From positions 1 to 6,077 of the forward strand of contig JADLEN010000111.1 in the NCBI GenBank assembly GCA_020846105.1: a stretch of 6,077 nucleotides of DNA, read 5' to 3'. The position numbers and the translations under genes are program-made. This stretch comes from Chitinophagaceae bacterium (GTDB lineage: Bacteria > Bacteroidota > Bacteroidia > Chitinophagales > Chitinophagaceae). Numbering within the stretch: the stretch's first letter is position 1; the number at the start of each line of letters is the position of its first letter. The notes beneath the pieces are model-generated. The model saw only the letters and a list, made by a program, of their open reading frames with translations, had not been told where the DNA came from and ran no database searches. Shown one piece after another: positions 1-5,026 of this stretch.

Positions 1-235
1 GTAGCTCATCTAGTTGTTTTGCAAAGTCTTTATACTTATCCAAGAGGCTTTGAATTACTGCATCGCCTGTTACGTGGTTCAGTTTAGATATCACCTTGTC
101 CGACAAGCTCGGAATCCGTAATTCGCCAGCATCGTTGAGCTCGCAATGTTCTTTACCGTCAAAAATTTTAGAAGTCCACCATTGTTGCAATAGCTCTGCT
201 GTTGGGTTGGCCTGTTGTTCGTTCTGTGTGTCCAT
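1..235 (-). CDS. Hypothetical protein, N-terminal part (runs off left edge)
   Basis: An ATG at 235-233 on the minus strand opens a frame that stays open for 78 codons to the window edge, so the C-terminal part is missing. The N-terminus (MDTQNEQQANPTAELLQQWW) has no signal peptide or membrane segment, suggesting a cytoplasmic protein. A Trp pair lies at residues 19-20. Residues 44-78 (LSDKVISK...LLDKYKDFAKQLDEL) look amphipathic and helical and could begin a coiled coil. I do not recognise the family. The layout faintly recalls the N-termini of Bacteroidota DUF349 proteins, but that is a guess. A terminator at 321-350 separates it from the DUF4197 gene, so it probably has its own promoter in the 85 bp upstream. 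No Shine-Dalgarno is visible, as expected in this phylum. The start was chosen because it is the first ATG of a frame reaching the edge; the competing minus frame at 91-336 has no credible protein character. Confidence 0.6.
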   Translation of the reverse strand, partial: MDTQNEQQANPTAELLQQWWTSKIFDGKEHCELNDAGELRIPSLSDKVISKLNHVTGDAVIQSLLDKYKDFAKQLDEL

Positions 236-263
236 AAAGCGTTATAAATAGAAAACAATGTGT

Positions 264-296
264 TGAAGGTAGGGATATTTTTTAAAAAAAAGCAAA
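264..296 (-). promoter_or_regulatory. Candidate promoter for the 235-1 gene
   Basis: On the minus strand a TTTG (296-293) is followed after 21 bp by TACCTTCA (271-264), a 4-of-6 match to the Bacteroidota -7 element TAnnTTTG. It would give a leader of roughly 25 nt before the ATG at 235. The T/A-rich spacer is typical. The match is imperfect, so this is only a candidate. Confidence 0.3.
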
Positions 297-320
297 GCAT
301 ACTTTGTAGGCTTATGGGAA

Positions 321-350
321 TAAAAATAGCCCTCAAAAAATTGAGGGCTA
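321..350 (-). terminator. Rho-independent terminator of the DUF4197 gene
   Basis: A perfect 10-bp inverted repeat (327-336 with 341-350; arm TAGCCCTCAA) has a 4-nt loop and, read on the minus strand, is followed directly by TTTTTATT. It starts 22 bp past the DUF4197 stop codon at 373. Stem, tight loop and T-tract fit an intrinsic terminator on the minus strand. On the plus strand no T-tract follows, so it is one-directional. Confidence 0.85.
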
Positions 351-372
351 AGTTACTTATGATTGGTAGTTT

Positions 373-1158
373 TTATCTCTTAGAACCAAATACTCTGGTG
401 ATAATATCACTGCCGGTCCCTATAGGGTCCAATCTTATTTTCTTTTCTTCGGCGCCGATAGTGGTAAACAAGCCACTCATTGCACGCTCGGTAATGTAGC
501 CAGTAAGGTCTGTGTTTACTTTAGACTTAATGATGGGTAGGCCATTGTACACGCTGAATACTTGTGCCCACATTTGCTCTACATTATACTTGCTCATAGA
601 GCTTGCTATTACTGGGCGAAATGCTGCTGTTATTTGCGGTGTGGTTTTGGCACGTAGTAGGTTTGTGGCTGCGTTGTCTCCACCGTTGAGGATAGACAAA
701 CCGTCTTGGATGGTAAATGATGTTATAGAATTGACTAAAATAGGCAATGCTTGGCTAGATGCATCTTCTGCGGCGCGGTTCATAGACAATATTGCTTCAT
801 CTACCACGCGGCCCATACCAAATTGTCGCATCTTGGCTTCAATGTTTTTTACCTCTGGGGGCATTAATATCTTTATCAGTTGGTTGCCAAAGAAGCCGTT
901 GGTAGCCGATAGGTTTTGGGTTGCTGTTTTGGCGCCAAGCTTCAAGGCTTCGCGCAAGCCACCACCTATTTCTTCATTGTTCATCAAGGTTACTGGGGTA
1001 GGCTCTTTGCGGTAGGTAGTTGTTGTTTGCGATGCCGATATAGCGCCATTCTCATTGGCTATTTTTTTAGCCTTGTTCAGCATATCGCTTATGCTTTGGG
1101 CTTCGCTACTGTTAATGGCTAGTGGTACTAAAAATAAAGAAAGAAGTATTTTTTTCAT
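373..1158 (-). CDS. DUF4197 domain-containing exported protein
   Basis: 261 residues. Residues 1-20 (MKKILLSLFLVPLAINSSEA) are a signal peptide, with cleavage likely before Gln21, so the protein is periplasmic or envelope-associated. Residues 21-60 are a Thr/Ser-rich linker. Residues about 61-258 match the DUF4197 family as I know it: GGGLREALKLGAK, FFGNQLIKI, LSMNRAAEDA (125-134), ILNGGDNAAT (156-165), a TTPQITAAF segment and the C-terminal AEEKKIRLDP (236-245) before the final RVFG. The helical domain has no known biochemical function, and no catalytic residues can be named. The frame extends upstream to an ATG at 1251, but that would overlap the preceding gene's end and bury the signal peptide, so the ATG at 1158 is preferred. 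It lies 61 bp downstream of the receptor gene on the same strand, with its own promoter candidate at 1185-1192 and a terminator at 321-350. Family assignment is confident; function is unknown. Confidence 0.93.
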   Translation of the reverse strand: MKKILLSLFLVPLAINSSEAQSISDMLNKAKKIANENGAISASQTTTTYRKEPTPVTLMNNEEIGGGLREALKLGAKTATQNLSATNGFFGNQLIKILMPPEVKNIEAKMRQFGMGRVVDEAILSMNRAAEDASSQALPILVNSITSFTIQDGLSILNGGDNAATNLLRAKTTPQITAAFRPVIASSMSKYNVEQMWAQVFSVYNGLPIIKSKVNTDLTGYITERAMSGLFTTIGAEEKKIRLDPIGTGSDIITRVFGSKR

Positions 1159-1184
1159 AAAGCTAGTTTTGTTTTTTACTGTCA

Positions 1185-1192
1185 CAAATATA
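1185..1192 (-). promoter_or_regulatory. Promoter -7 element for the DUF4197 gene
   Basis: The minus strand reads TATATTTG at 1192-1185, an exact match to the Bacteroidota -7 consensus TAnnTTTG, 26 bp upstream of the ATG at 1158. No strong -33 TTTG sits at the usual distance; that position falls inside the inverted repeat at 1198-1221. It suggests DUF4197 can be transcribed separately from the receptor gene. Confidence 0.5.
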
Positions 1193-1197
1193 ATGCC

Positions 1198-1221
1198 AAA
1201 TCTTATTGCTAGGTAAGATTT
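1198..1221. repeat. Inverted repeat overlapping the receptor stop codon
   Basis: AAATCTTA (1198-1205) and TAAGATTT (1214-1221) form a perfect 8-bp inverted repeat with an 8-nt loop. Its outer arm overlaps the receptor's stop codon (1222-1220). The stem is A/T-rich and no clean T-tract follows on the minus strand (ATTTGGCATT), so it is at best a weak terminator. It also sits where the -33 region of the DUF4197 promoter would be. Confidence 0.45.
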
Positions 1222-3733
1222 ATCCTGCATTATTATTATCATCGTCGCCACCGCCCTTCAAGTTGCCGTCGCGCTCCTTAATATCTTTTTTCTTTTCGTT
1301 GCTGCTACCGCCTTTGCCACGGCGGCCTCTAGCGCTTTCGGTACTGCCGCCAGTACTGGCTAGCTTACCTATTTTGTAGGTAAAGGTAAGGGTGCCTATC
1401 CTTGTTTCTCTATCTCTATAAATGCTTTGGTAGTATAGTGGTAGGTTGTAGTTGGTGGTGTATTTGCGGGTGTTCATTATGTCGGTTACGTTTAGGGTCA
1501 CACTGGCTCTGCTGTTTTTCAGGAAGCTGCCTTTAAGTGCTAGGTCTATCCAATACACTTCTTGCAAGCGGCCCTGGGCTGCGGGCTTGGCACTCTCATA
1601 GTTGCCCATGAGCTGTACAGACAATTGCTTGCTCACTTTATAGTTGCTATTGAGCTTGGCAAACCAGCTAAAGCCCGAGTTGTTTACCGTAGGGTCTATA
1701 TTGGTACCGTTGATGTTGTTCTGGAAAAAGTTGGTGCTTAGCGTAGCGTCCCATGCTTTGGTAAGCTGGCTTTTGCCTATGAGCTCTAGTCCGTAGGTCT
1801 GTCCAGAGTTTAGGTTTACGTCTTGGCTAAAACTTGTACCGTCGGCATAGGTCTTGGTAAAGTTTTGCATCAGGTTGTTGGTGTTTTGGAAATAGATGCT
1901 GGCCATTATATTGTTGCCCTTGGGCAGCTGTATATTATAGGCTAGCTCTACATTGTCTATAAACTCTGGCTTCAGGTTGGGGTTGCCGCTAGAGGTGTCT
2001 AGGGCATTGCTAATATTGAGGTAGGGCATTAGCTGTCTGAACCATGGCCTGTCTGTACGGCGCGAGTAGTTGAGGTACACTTGCTGGTCTTTGCCCGTCT
2101 CATAGGCTAGGTATGCTGTAGGAAAAAGGTTGAGGAACGAGTTGCTGTAAGCATCTGTACCCGTAAGGCCACCTACGCCGTTATAAGTCATCAGCTCGCC
2201 ACGCAGGCCTGCTTGGTAGCTCCATTTATTCAGCTTATTGCCATAGTTGGCGTATGCTGCGTGGGTGTTTTGCGTGTAGTTATATTGGTTTTGTAGCAGC
2301 AAGTCTGGCACGGGGCTGCTGCCGGGTAGGGTAAGGGTGGCATTGTTCTTAGAGTCGAACCAAAAGTTCTGGCTTTTTACCCCTGTCTCTAACTTGCCCT
2401 CTTTTTTGCCCACCGGGCTACTGTAATCGGCCATTATATTGAAATTTTGTCTTTTGCTAAGGCTAGGCACCTCTTGCACCACTGGCCCGTATAGCAGCGC
2501 ACCGCTAGCATCGTAGCTGTTGGTCTTTAGCACTTGGCTTATGTCTGTGCTGCTGTACGATAGCGAGCCATCTACCACTAGCTCTTGCTTGGGCTTGGCA
2601 AATTTGCGTTTCCAATTTACATTGGTAGAGCCGCTAAGAGGGCTACCTTTAAAGGTTTCGTCTCGGCGCTGGGCAGCGTAGCGCTCGTTGGTATTGGTGT
2701 TGGCCAGTAGGTTGTAGTCTTGGTAGCCTTTGTTGCCAAACTGCATTAGGTTTAGGTTTTGCGATAGCGATACCGTATTGTGGCTGTCTAGCTCATAGCC
2801 TACTGTAAAAGACGAGAAGGAACCGTCGAACTCGCGCAGGCCATCGGCGTAGGTGTGCGAGCCTGTGTCGTTGGCTATATTGCTACGCTGGGTAGTGGTA
2901 TGCTGGTAATTGTTGCTGATACGGAAATTGCTGTTGAGTGCAAAATTCCACTTGTTGTTGCGCATGTTTAGGTTGATACCGCCATTATACTTGTCGCGCG
3001 TGCCGGCACCTAGCGTGGCCGAGCCATTGATGCCCGGGCTTCTGTTGGTCTTGGTGATGATGTTGATAACACCCGTCTTGCCCTGCGCATCGTACTTAGA
3101 CGATGGGTTGGTGATGAGCTCTACACTTTCTATACTAGATGCGGGCATAGACTGTAAGGCAGTGGCCACATCGCCACCGAGCAGGGTAGCCGGGCGCCCA
3201 TCTATAAGTATGTTCACATTGCCCTTGCCCCTTAGGCTCACATTGCCGCTTGCATCTACGGTTACAGAGGGTATGTTTTGCAGCACATCTGCCGCTGTGC
3301 CACCGGCGGCAGTTATGTTTTTTTCTACGTTGAATACTTTTTTGTCGATACTCATCTCCAACATACTCTTTTCGCCCACCACAGCCACCTCTTTTAGTGC
3401 TTGCTCGCTCTGGCTCATTTTGATAGTGGGCAGCATCATATCTGTGCTGGCGGCCACTACTAGTATGGTTTCTGATATCTGCTCGCGGTAGCCTAGCAGG
3501 TTCAGCTTTAGTATATAGCTGCCCGCTGCCACATCGGTTATGGTAAAAGTGCCATCTGTGTTGCTAGTGCTGCCACCTACAAACTTGCTGCCGGAGCCCA
3601 CGGTGTATAGCGCCACAGTAGCATCGGCTAGGGGCTTGCCTGCCCGGTCTGTAAGCTTGCCGCTGATGTTTATAGCCATAGCGGCCGTGCTGATGCATAG
3701 TAGTAGGGCAATGATAGATATTAATTTGGTCAT
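1220..3733 (-). CDS. Outer membrane beta-barrel protein, TonB-dependent-receptor-like
   Basis: 837 residues, complete. Signal peptide at 1-20 (cleavage after AMA). Residues about 22-105 are a carboxypeptidase-regulatory-like beta-sandwich (ISGKLTDRAGKPLADATVAL, NTDGTFTITDVAAGSYILKL). Residues about 113-230 are a plug domain with the hallmarks of this family: DKKVFNVEKN (130-139), GGTAADVLQNIPSVTVD, VSLRGKGNVNILIDGRPA, IESVELITNPSSKYDAQG and GVINIITKTN. Residues about 231-791 form the barrel, rich in alternating aromatic/polar strands and Asn-rich loops, with a PNLKPEFIDNVELAYN-like segment and a last strand RIGTLTFTYKIG. Such proteins sit in the outer membrane and are thought to import a ligand with TonB energy; the ligand cannot be read from the sequence. 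No SusD partner is adjacent, so a polysaccharide-utilisation role is unsupported. Residues 792-837 are a charged low-complexity tail (RGRRGKGG, KKKDIKER, DDDNNN). DUF4197 follows on the same strand. Confidence 0.93.
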   Translation of the reverse strand: MTKLISIIALLLCISTAAMAINISGKLTDRAGKPLADATVALYTVGSGSKFVGGSTSNTDGTFTITDVAAGSYILKLNLLGYREQISETILVVAASTDMMLPTIKMSQSEQALKEVAVVGEKSMLEMSIDKKVFNVEKNITAAGGTAADVLQNIPSVTVDASGNVSLRGKGNVNILIDGRPATLLGGDVATALQSMPASSIESVELITNPSSKYDAQGKTGVINIITKTNRSPGINGSATLGAGTRDKYNGGINLNMRNNKWNFALNSNFRISNNYQHTTTQRSNIANDTGSHTYADGLREFDGSFSSFTVGYELDSHNTVSLSQNLNLMQFGNKGYQDYNLLANTNTNERYAAQRRDETFKGSPLSGSTNVNWKRKFAKPKQELVVDGSLSYSSTDISQVLKTNSYDASGALLYGPVVQEVPSLSKRQNFNIMADYSSPVGKKEGKLETGVKSQNFWFDSKNNATLTLPGSSPVPDLLLQNQYNYTQNTHAAYANYGNKLNKWSYQAGLRGELMTYNGVGGLTGTDAYSNSFLNLFPTAYLAYETGKDQQVYLNYSRRTDRPWFRQLMPYLNISNALDTSSGNPNLKPEFIDNVELAYNIQLPKGNNIMASIYFQNTNNLMQNFTKTYADGTSFSQDVNLNSGQTYGLELIGKSQLTKAWDATLSTNFFQNNINGTNIDPTVNNSGFSWFAKLNSNYKVSKQLSVQLMGNYESAKPAAQGRLQEVYWIDLALKGSFLKNSRASVTLNVTDIMNTRKYTTNYNLPLYYQSIYRDRETRIGTLTFTYKIGKLASTGGSTESARGRRGKGGSSNEKKKDIKERDGNLKGGGDDDNNNAG

Positions 3734-3755
3734 AGGGTATTTTTATTAGCGCCTG

Positions 3756-3785
3756 CAAAGGTGCAAGTATTAGCCCTTTCCGAAA
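3756..3785 (-). promoter_or_regulatory. Candidate promoter for the outer-membrane receptor gene
   Basis: On the minus strand CACCTTTG (3763-3756), followed by CA, closely resembles the TAnnTTTG -7 element (one mismatch) and lies 22 bp before the ATG at 3733. A TTTC sits about 18 bp further upstream, where a -33 element would be. The short leader has no Shine-Dalgarno. Confidence 0.45.
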
Positions 3786-3800
3786 GCCCAAACTTGGGCT
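3785..3800. promoter_or_regulatory. 16-bp near-palindrome upstream of the receptor promoter
   Basis: AGCCCAA (3785-3791) and TTGGGCT (3794-3800) are perfect inverted copies separated by two bases. The site ends next to the presumed -33 region of the receptor promoter. Position and dyad symmetry would suit a regulator binding site, but GCTTTGGGC-like words recur in this intergenic stretch, so chance or repeat origin is possible. Confidence 0.3.
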
Positions 3801-3921
3801 GCAATAGTTAAACCTTTCGTAAAGCAAAGCTAGGTATGTGTGTTTTTTCTTTTGGGCGGTTAGGCTTTCTGCTACTTCGTGAGGCTTTGGGCCCCCAGCT
3901 AACTTCGTTAGTAACATTCGC

Positions 3922-3943
3922 AAAAGCAAAGTGGTTTGCTTTT
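3922..3943. repeat. Perfect 9-bp hairpin
   Basis: AAAAGCAAA (3922-3930) and TTTGCTTTT (3935-3943) pair perfectly around GTGG. On the plus strand the right arm itself ends in TTTT, so it could act as a weak terminator, but no gene ends nearby. It is more likely part of the intergenic repeat cluster. Confidence 0.5.
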
Positions 3944-3961
3944 ACTCTGTTATGCTGCTAT

Positions 3962-3986
3962 CTTTTGCCCTGAAGAAGGGCAAAAG
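3962..3986. repeat. Strong 10-bp hairpin next to GGATATCCGCTGCTGTC
   Basis: CTTTTGCCCT (3962-3971) and AGGGCAAAAG (3977-3986) pair perfectly around a 5-nt loop. The flanks are GCTGCTAT on the left and GATATCCGCTGCTGTC on the right. From memory this resembles a dispersed intergenic repeat of Bacteroidota genomes in which a hairpin is bracketed by (G/C)CGCT(g)ATC-like words; I could not check that. It has no T-tract and no neighbouring gene end, so I do not call it a terminator. Confidence 0.5.
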
Positions 3987-4166
3987 GATATCCGCTGCTG
4001 TCTGGCGCAGGCTTGGGCTTTGGGAATAGCTATTGGGCTTTTTGCTAAGCGCGTGGTACAAAAAAAGGTCAGCAACAAGCACTATTTGTTGTGGGTGAGC
4101 TAGGCTGCCACAGCCTGTGCCGCTGCACTTACAAGGGCGAGAAAGACTGTGGCGAGGAGGGGTTGC

Positions 4167-4502
4167 CTAGATGCTTGTGATGGTCGTTTCAATGCTAATG
4201 ATGGGTGCTTCAATGTTGATGATGACCACTTCAATGCTGCTGATGAGCACTTCAATGCTGCTGATGAGCACTTCAATGTTGATGATGACCACTTCAATGT
4301 TGATGATGACCACTTCAATGCTGATGGTGGGCGCTTCAATGTTAATTATGGGCGCTACAATGCTGATGGTGGGCGCTTCAATGCTGATGGTGGGCGCTTC
4401 AATGCTGATGGTGGGCGCTACAATGTTAAAGGTGGGCGCTACAAGGTTAAAGGTGGTCGTTTAGATGCTAGGCTTCGGCGCTTCTATGGCAGCAAGGGGT
4501 AG
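4167..4502. repeat. 21-bp tandem repeat array (minisatellite, about 15 units)
   Basis: Units of 21 bp start at 4167 and continue every 21 bp to 4481, with a partial sixteenth at 4482-4502. The core consensus is TTCAATGCTGATGGTGGGCGC. The edge units (4167, 4461) are degenerate and both begin (C/T)TAGATGCT. Central units are near-identical: 3 and 4 match exactly, as do 2, 5 and 6, and 7, 10 and 11 (counting the unit at 4188 as 1). Because 21 is divisible by 3, several frames stay open. The longest runs from a GTG at 4149 to TAG at 4502 and would encode a heptad (F/Y)N(A/V)(D/N/K)(D/G)(G/D)(R/H). Differences between units fall mostly on first and second codon positions of that frame, opposite to what purifying selection on a protein would leave. 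There is also no promoter or signal peptide. I read it as non-coding; a small repeat protein is not excluded. Confidence 0.9.
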
Positions 4503-4541
4503 ATTTTTGGGGTTTTGGGGTGTTTTGATGGCTGTTTTGCT

Positions 4542-4609
4542 TTTGGTAAACCCACCCCTAGCCTCACCGAGGAGGGGGCTTCGTCTCCGCTCAGCCTGAC
4601 AGCATGTGG
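4542..4609. repeat. 68-bp dispersed repeat, copy A
   Basis: It runs from TTTGGTAAACCCACCCCTAG to AGCCTGACAGCATGTGG and matches copy B (4820-4887) at 61 of 68 positions without gaps. It holds two imperfect hairpins: CCCCT-AG-CCTC / GAGG-AGGGG (4555-4577), and on the minus strand a GGCT...AGCC stem around 4577-4597. Read on the minus strand it contains GTCAGGCTGAGCGGAG, a word I remember from abundant REP-like intergenic repeats of Bacteroidota (unverified). Confidence 0.85.
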
Positions 4610-4627
4610 TTTTTTCTAAAGCCTTAC

Positions 4628-4664
4628 CACAAAGGACACTAAGTTTTGCACAAAGGGCACGGAG
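4628..4664. repeat. Two 16-bp direct repeats of CACAAAGG type
   Basis: CACAAAGGACACTAAG (4628-4643) and CACAAAGGGCACGGAG (4649-4664) agree at 13 of 16 positions and are spaced 21 bp start to start. They resemble the CACAGAG/CACAAAGG intergenic repeat seen in many bacterial genomes (from memory, not checked). Confidence 0.6.
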
Positions 4665-4705
4665 CTTGGGTGTGGTGTGGTGGTGGTGGGTCATGTTGCT
4701 TTGTC

Positions 4706-4729
4706 AATTTTTTGCTTCGCCAAAAAATT
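4706..4729. repeat. A/T-rich 9-bp hairpin
   Basis: AATTTTTTG (4706-4714) and CAAAAAATT (4721-4729) pair perfectly around CTTCGC. No gene end is near on either strand, so a terminator role has no target here. Confidence 0.5.
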
Positions 4730-4745
4730 AACCAAAAAAAGGCGA

Positions 4746-4775
4746 CAGGAAAACAAATGCTCCGCAGTTTTCCTG
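4746..4775. repeat. 9-bp hairpin with nested inner stem
   Basis: CAGGAAAAC (4746-4754) and GTTTTCCTG (4767-4775) pair perfectly. Inside the 12-nt loop TGC (4758-4760) and GCA (4764-4766) can pair again around TCC. Confidence 0.5.
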
Positions 4776-4819
4776 ATGCTCTGCTGCGAGCGATGGCAGT
4801 GAGCGTGTTGTTTGTTTTC

Positions 4820-4887
4820 TTTGGTAAACCCACCCCTAGCCTCTCCGAGGAGGGGAATGTGGCTCCGCTAAGCCTGACAGCATGTGG
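4820..4887. repeat. 68-bp dispersed repeat, copy B
   Basis: Same orientation as copy A, with 7 mismatches in 68 bp, five of them clustered at repeat positions 37-43. The first hairpin is kept (CCCCT-AG-CCTC/GAGG-AGGGG). In place of copy A's longer stem it has GGCT-CCGCTA-AGCC (4861-4874), so a GGCT/AGCC pairing survives although the intervening bases changed. Confidence 0.85.
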
Positions 4888-5026
4888 ATGGCTTTTGCAG
4901 GCCTAAGTGGTGTAGTAGGGGTAGAATAGCGAAGTGCATAGCAATTTTTTGGGCAACAAATATTTTGATTATTTGCCTTTGGTAGGAGATTTTGATTATT
5001 TTTAAGGTCTAAAAACCCTCTATGCT
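4888..5026 (+). promoter_or_regulatory. Leader and candidate promoter of the beta-helix gene
   Basis: A TTTG at 4948-4951 is followed after 22 bp by TGCCTTTG (4974-4981), one mismatch from TAnnTTTG, giving a leader of about 40 nt. The 13-mer ATTTTGATTATTT occurs twice (4962-4974 and 4989-5001), the first copy just upstream of and abutting the -7 element. No Shine-Dalgarno is present. ATGCTATGA (5022-5030) is a two-codon mini-frame whose stop overlaps the real ATG at 5027. Confidence 0.35.

Larger units (their letters stand above)
3801..4166. other. Gene-free intergenic stretch rich in hairpins
   Basis: No frame here has a protein-like product; the minus frame 3929-3564 is an antisense shadow of the receptor start. 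The stretch holds short inverted repeats: CTAAC/GTTAG (3899-3911), two 9-10 bp hairpins listed separately, a 10-bp palindrome AATAGCTATT (4025-4034), CAACAA/TTGTTG (4073-4091), and two direct copies of TTGGGCTT (4013-4020, 4033-4040). No tRNA or other structured RNA was recognised. Confidence 0.6.
4610..4819. other. Spacer between the two 68-bp repeats, with further repeats
   Basis: No credible gene. The spacer contains the paired CACAAAGG 16-mers (4628-4664), a GT-rich run (4670-4690), a 9-bp AATTTTTTG/CAAAAAATT hairpin (4706-4729) and a 9-bp CAGGAAAAC/GTTTTCCTG hairpin (4746-4775). Open frames crossing it on both strands carry no recognisable domain and arise from the repeats. Confidence 0.6.

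Noticed and set aside
91..336. Minus-strand frame across the gene start at 235
   Set aside because: Different frame from the 235-1 gene, crosses its promoter region and ends within it; the translation lacks protein-like character.
512..1015. Plus-strand frame opposite DUF4197
   Set aside because: Antisense shadow of a confidently identified gene.
1159..1251. Upstream start (ATG at 1251) for the DUF4197 gene
   Set aside because: It would add 31 residues in front of a clean signal peptide and overlap the end of the receptor gene.
2910..3491. Plus-strand frame opposite the receptor plug domain
   Set aside because: Antisense shadow; its Leu/Pro/Ser-rich translation has no family resemblance.
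3564..3929. Minus-strand frame overlapping the receptor start
   Set aside because: It reads the receptor's N-terminal region in another frame and crosses its promoter.
4100..4339. Minus-strand frame with a hydrophobic C-terminus
   Set aside because: It starts inside the repeat array and is the antisense of the same 21-bp units.
4167..4502. CRISPR array
   Set aside because: Units are contiguous 21-mers with no unique spacers between them and no cas genes nearby.
4149..4502. 117-codon open frame from GTG as a gene
   Set aside because: The frame is open because the repeat unit is 21 bp; there is no promoter, signal peptide or third-position variation expected of a protein. Kept only as a possibility in the repeat entry.
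4496..4520. G-quadruplex / telomere-like TTTTGGGG repeats
   Set aside because: Only three G4 runs (4496-4499, 4509-4512, 4517-4520); a fourth is missing nearby.
4461..4906. Short frames on both strands across the 68-bp repeats
   Set aside because: Low-complexity translations produced by G-rich and His/Pro-coding runs; no domains, and they overlap one another.
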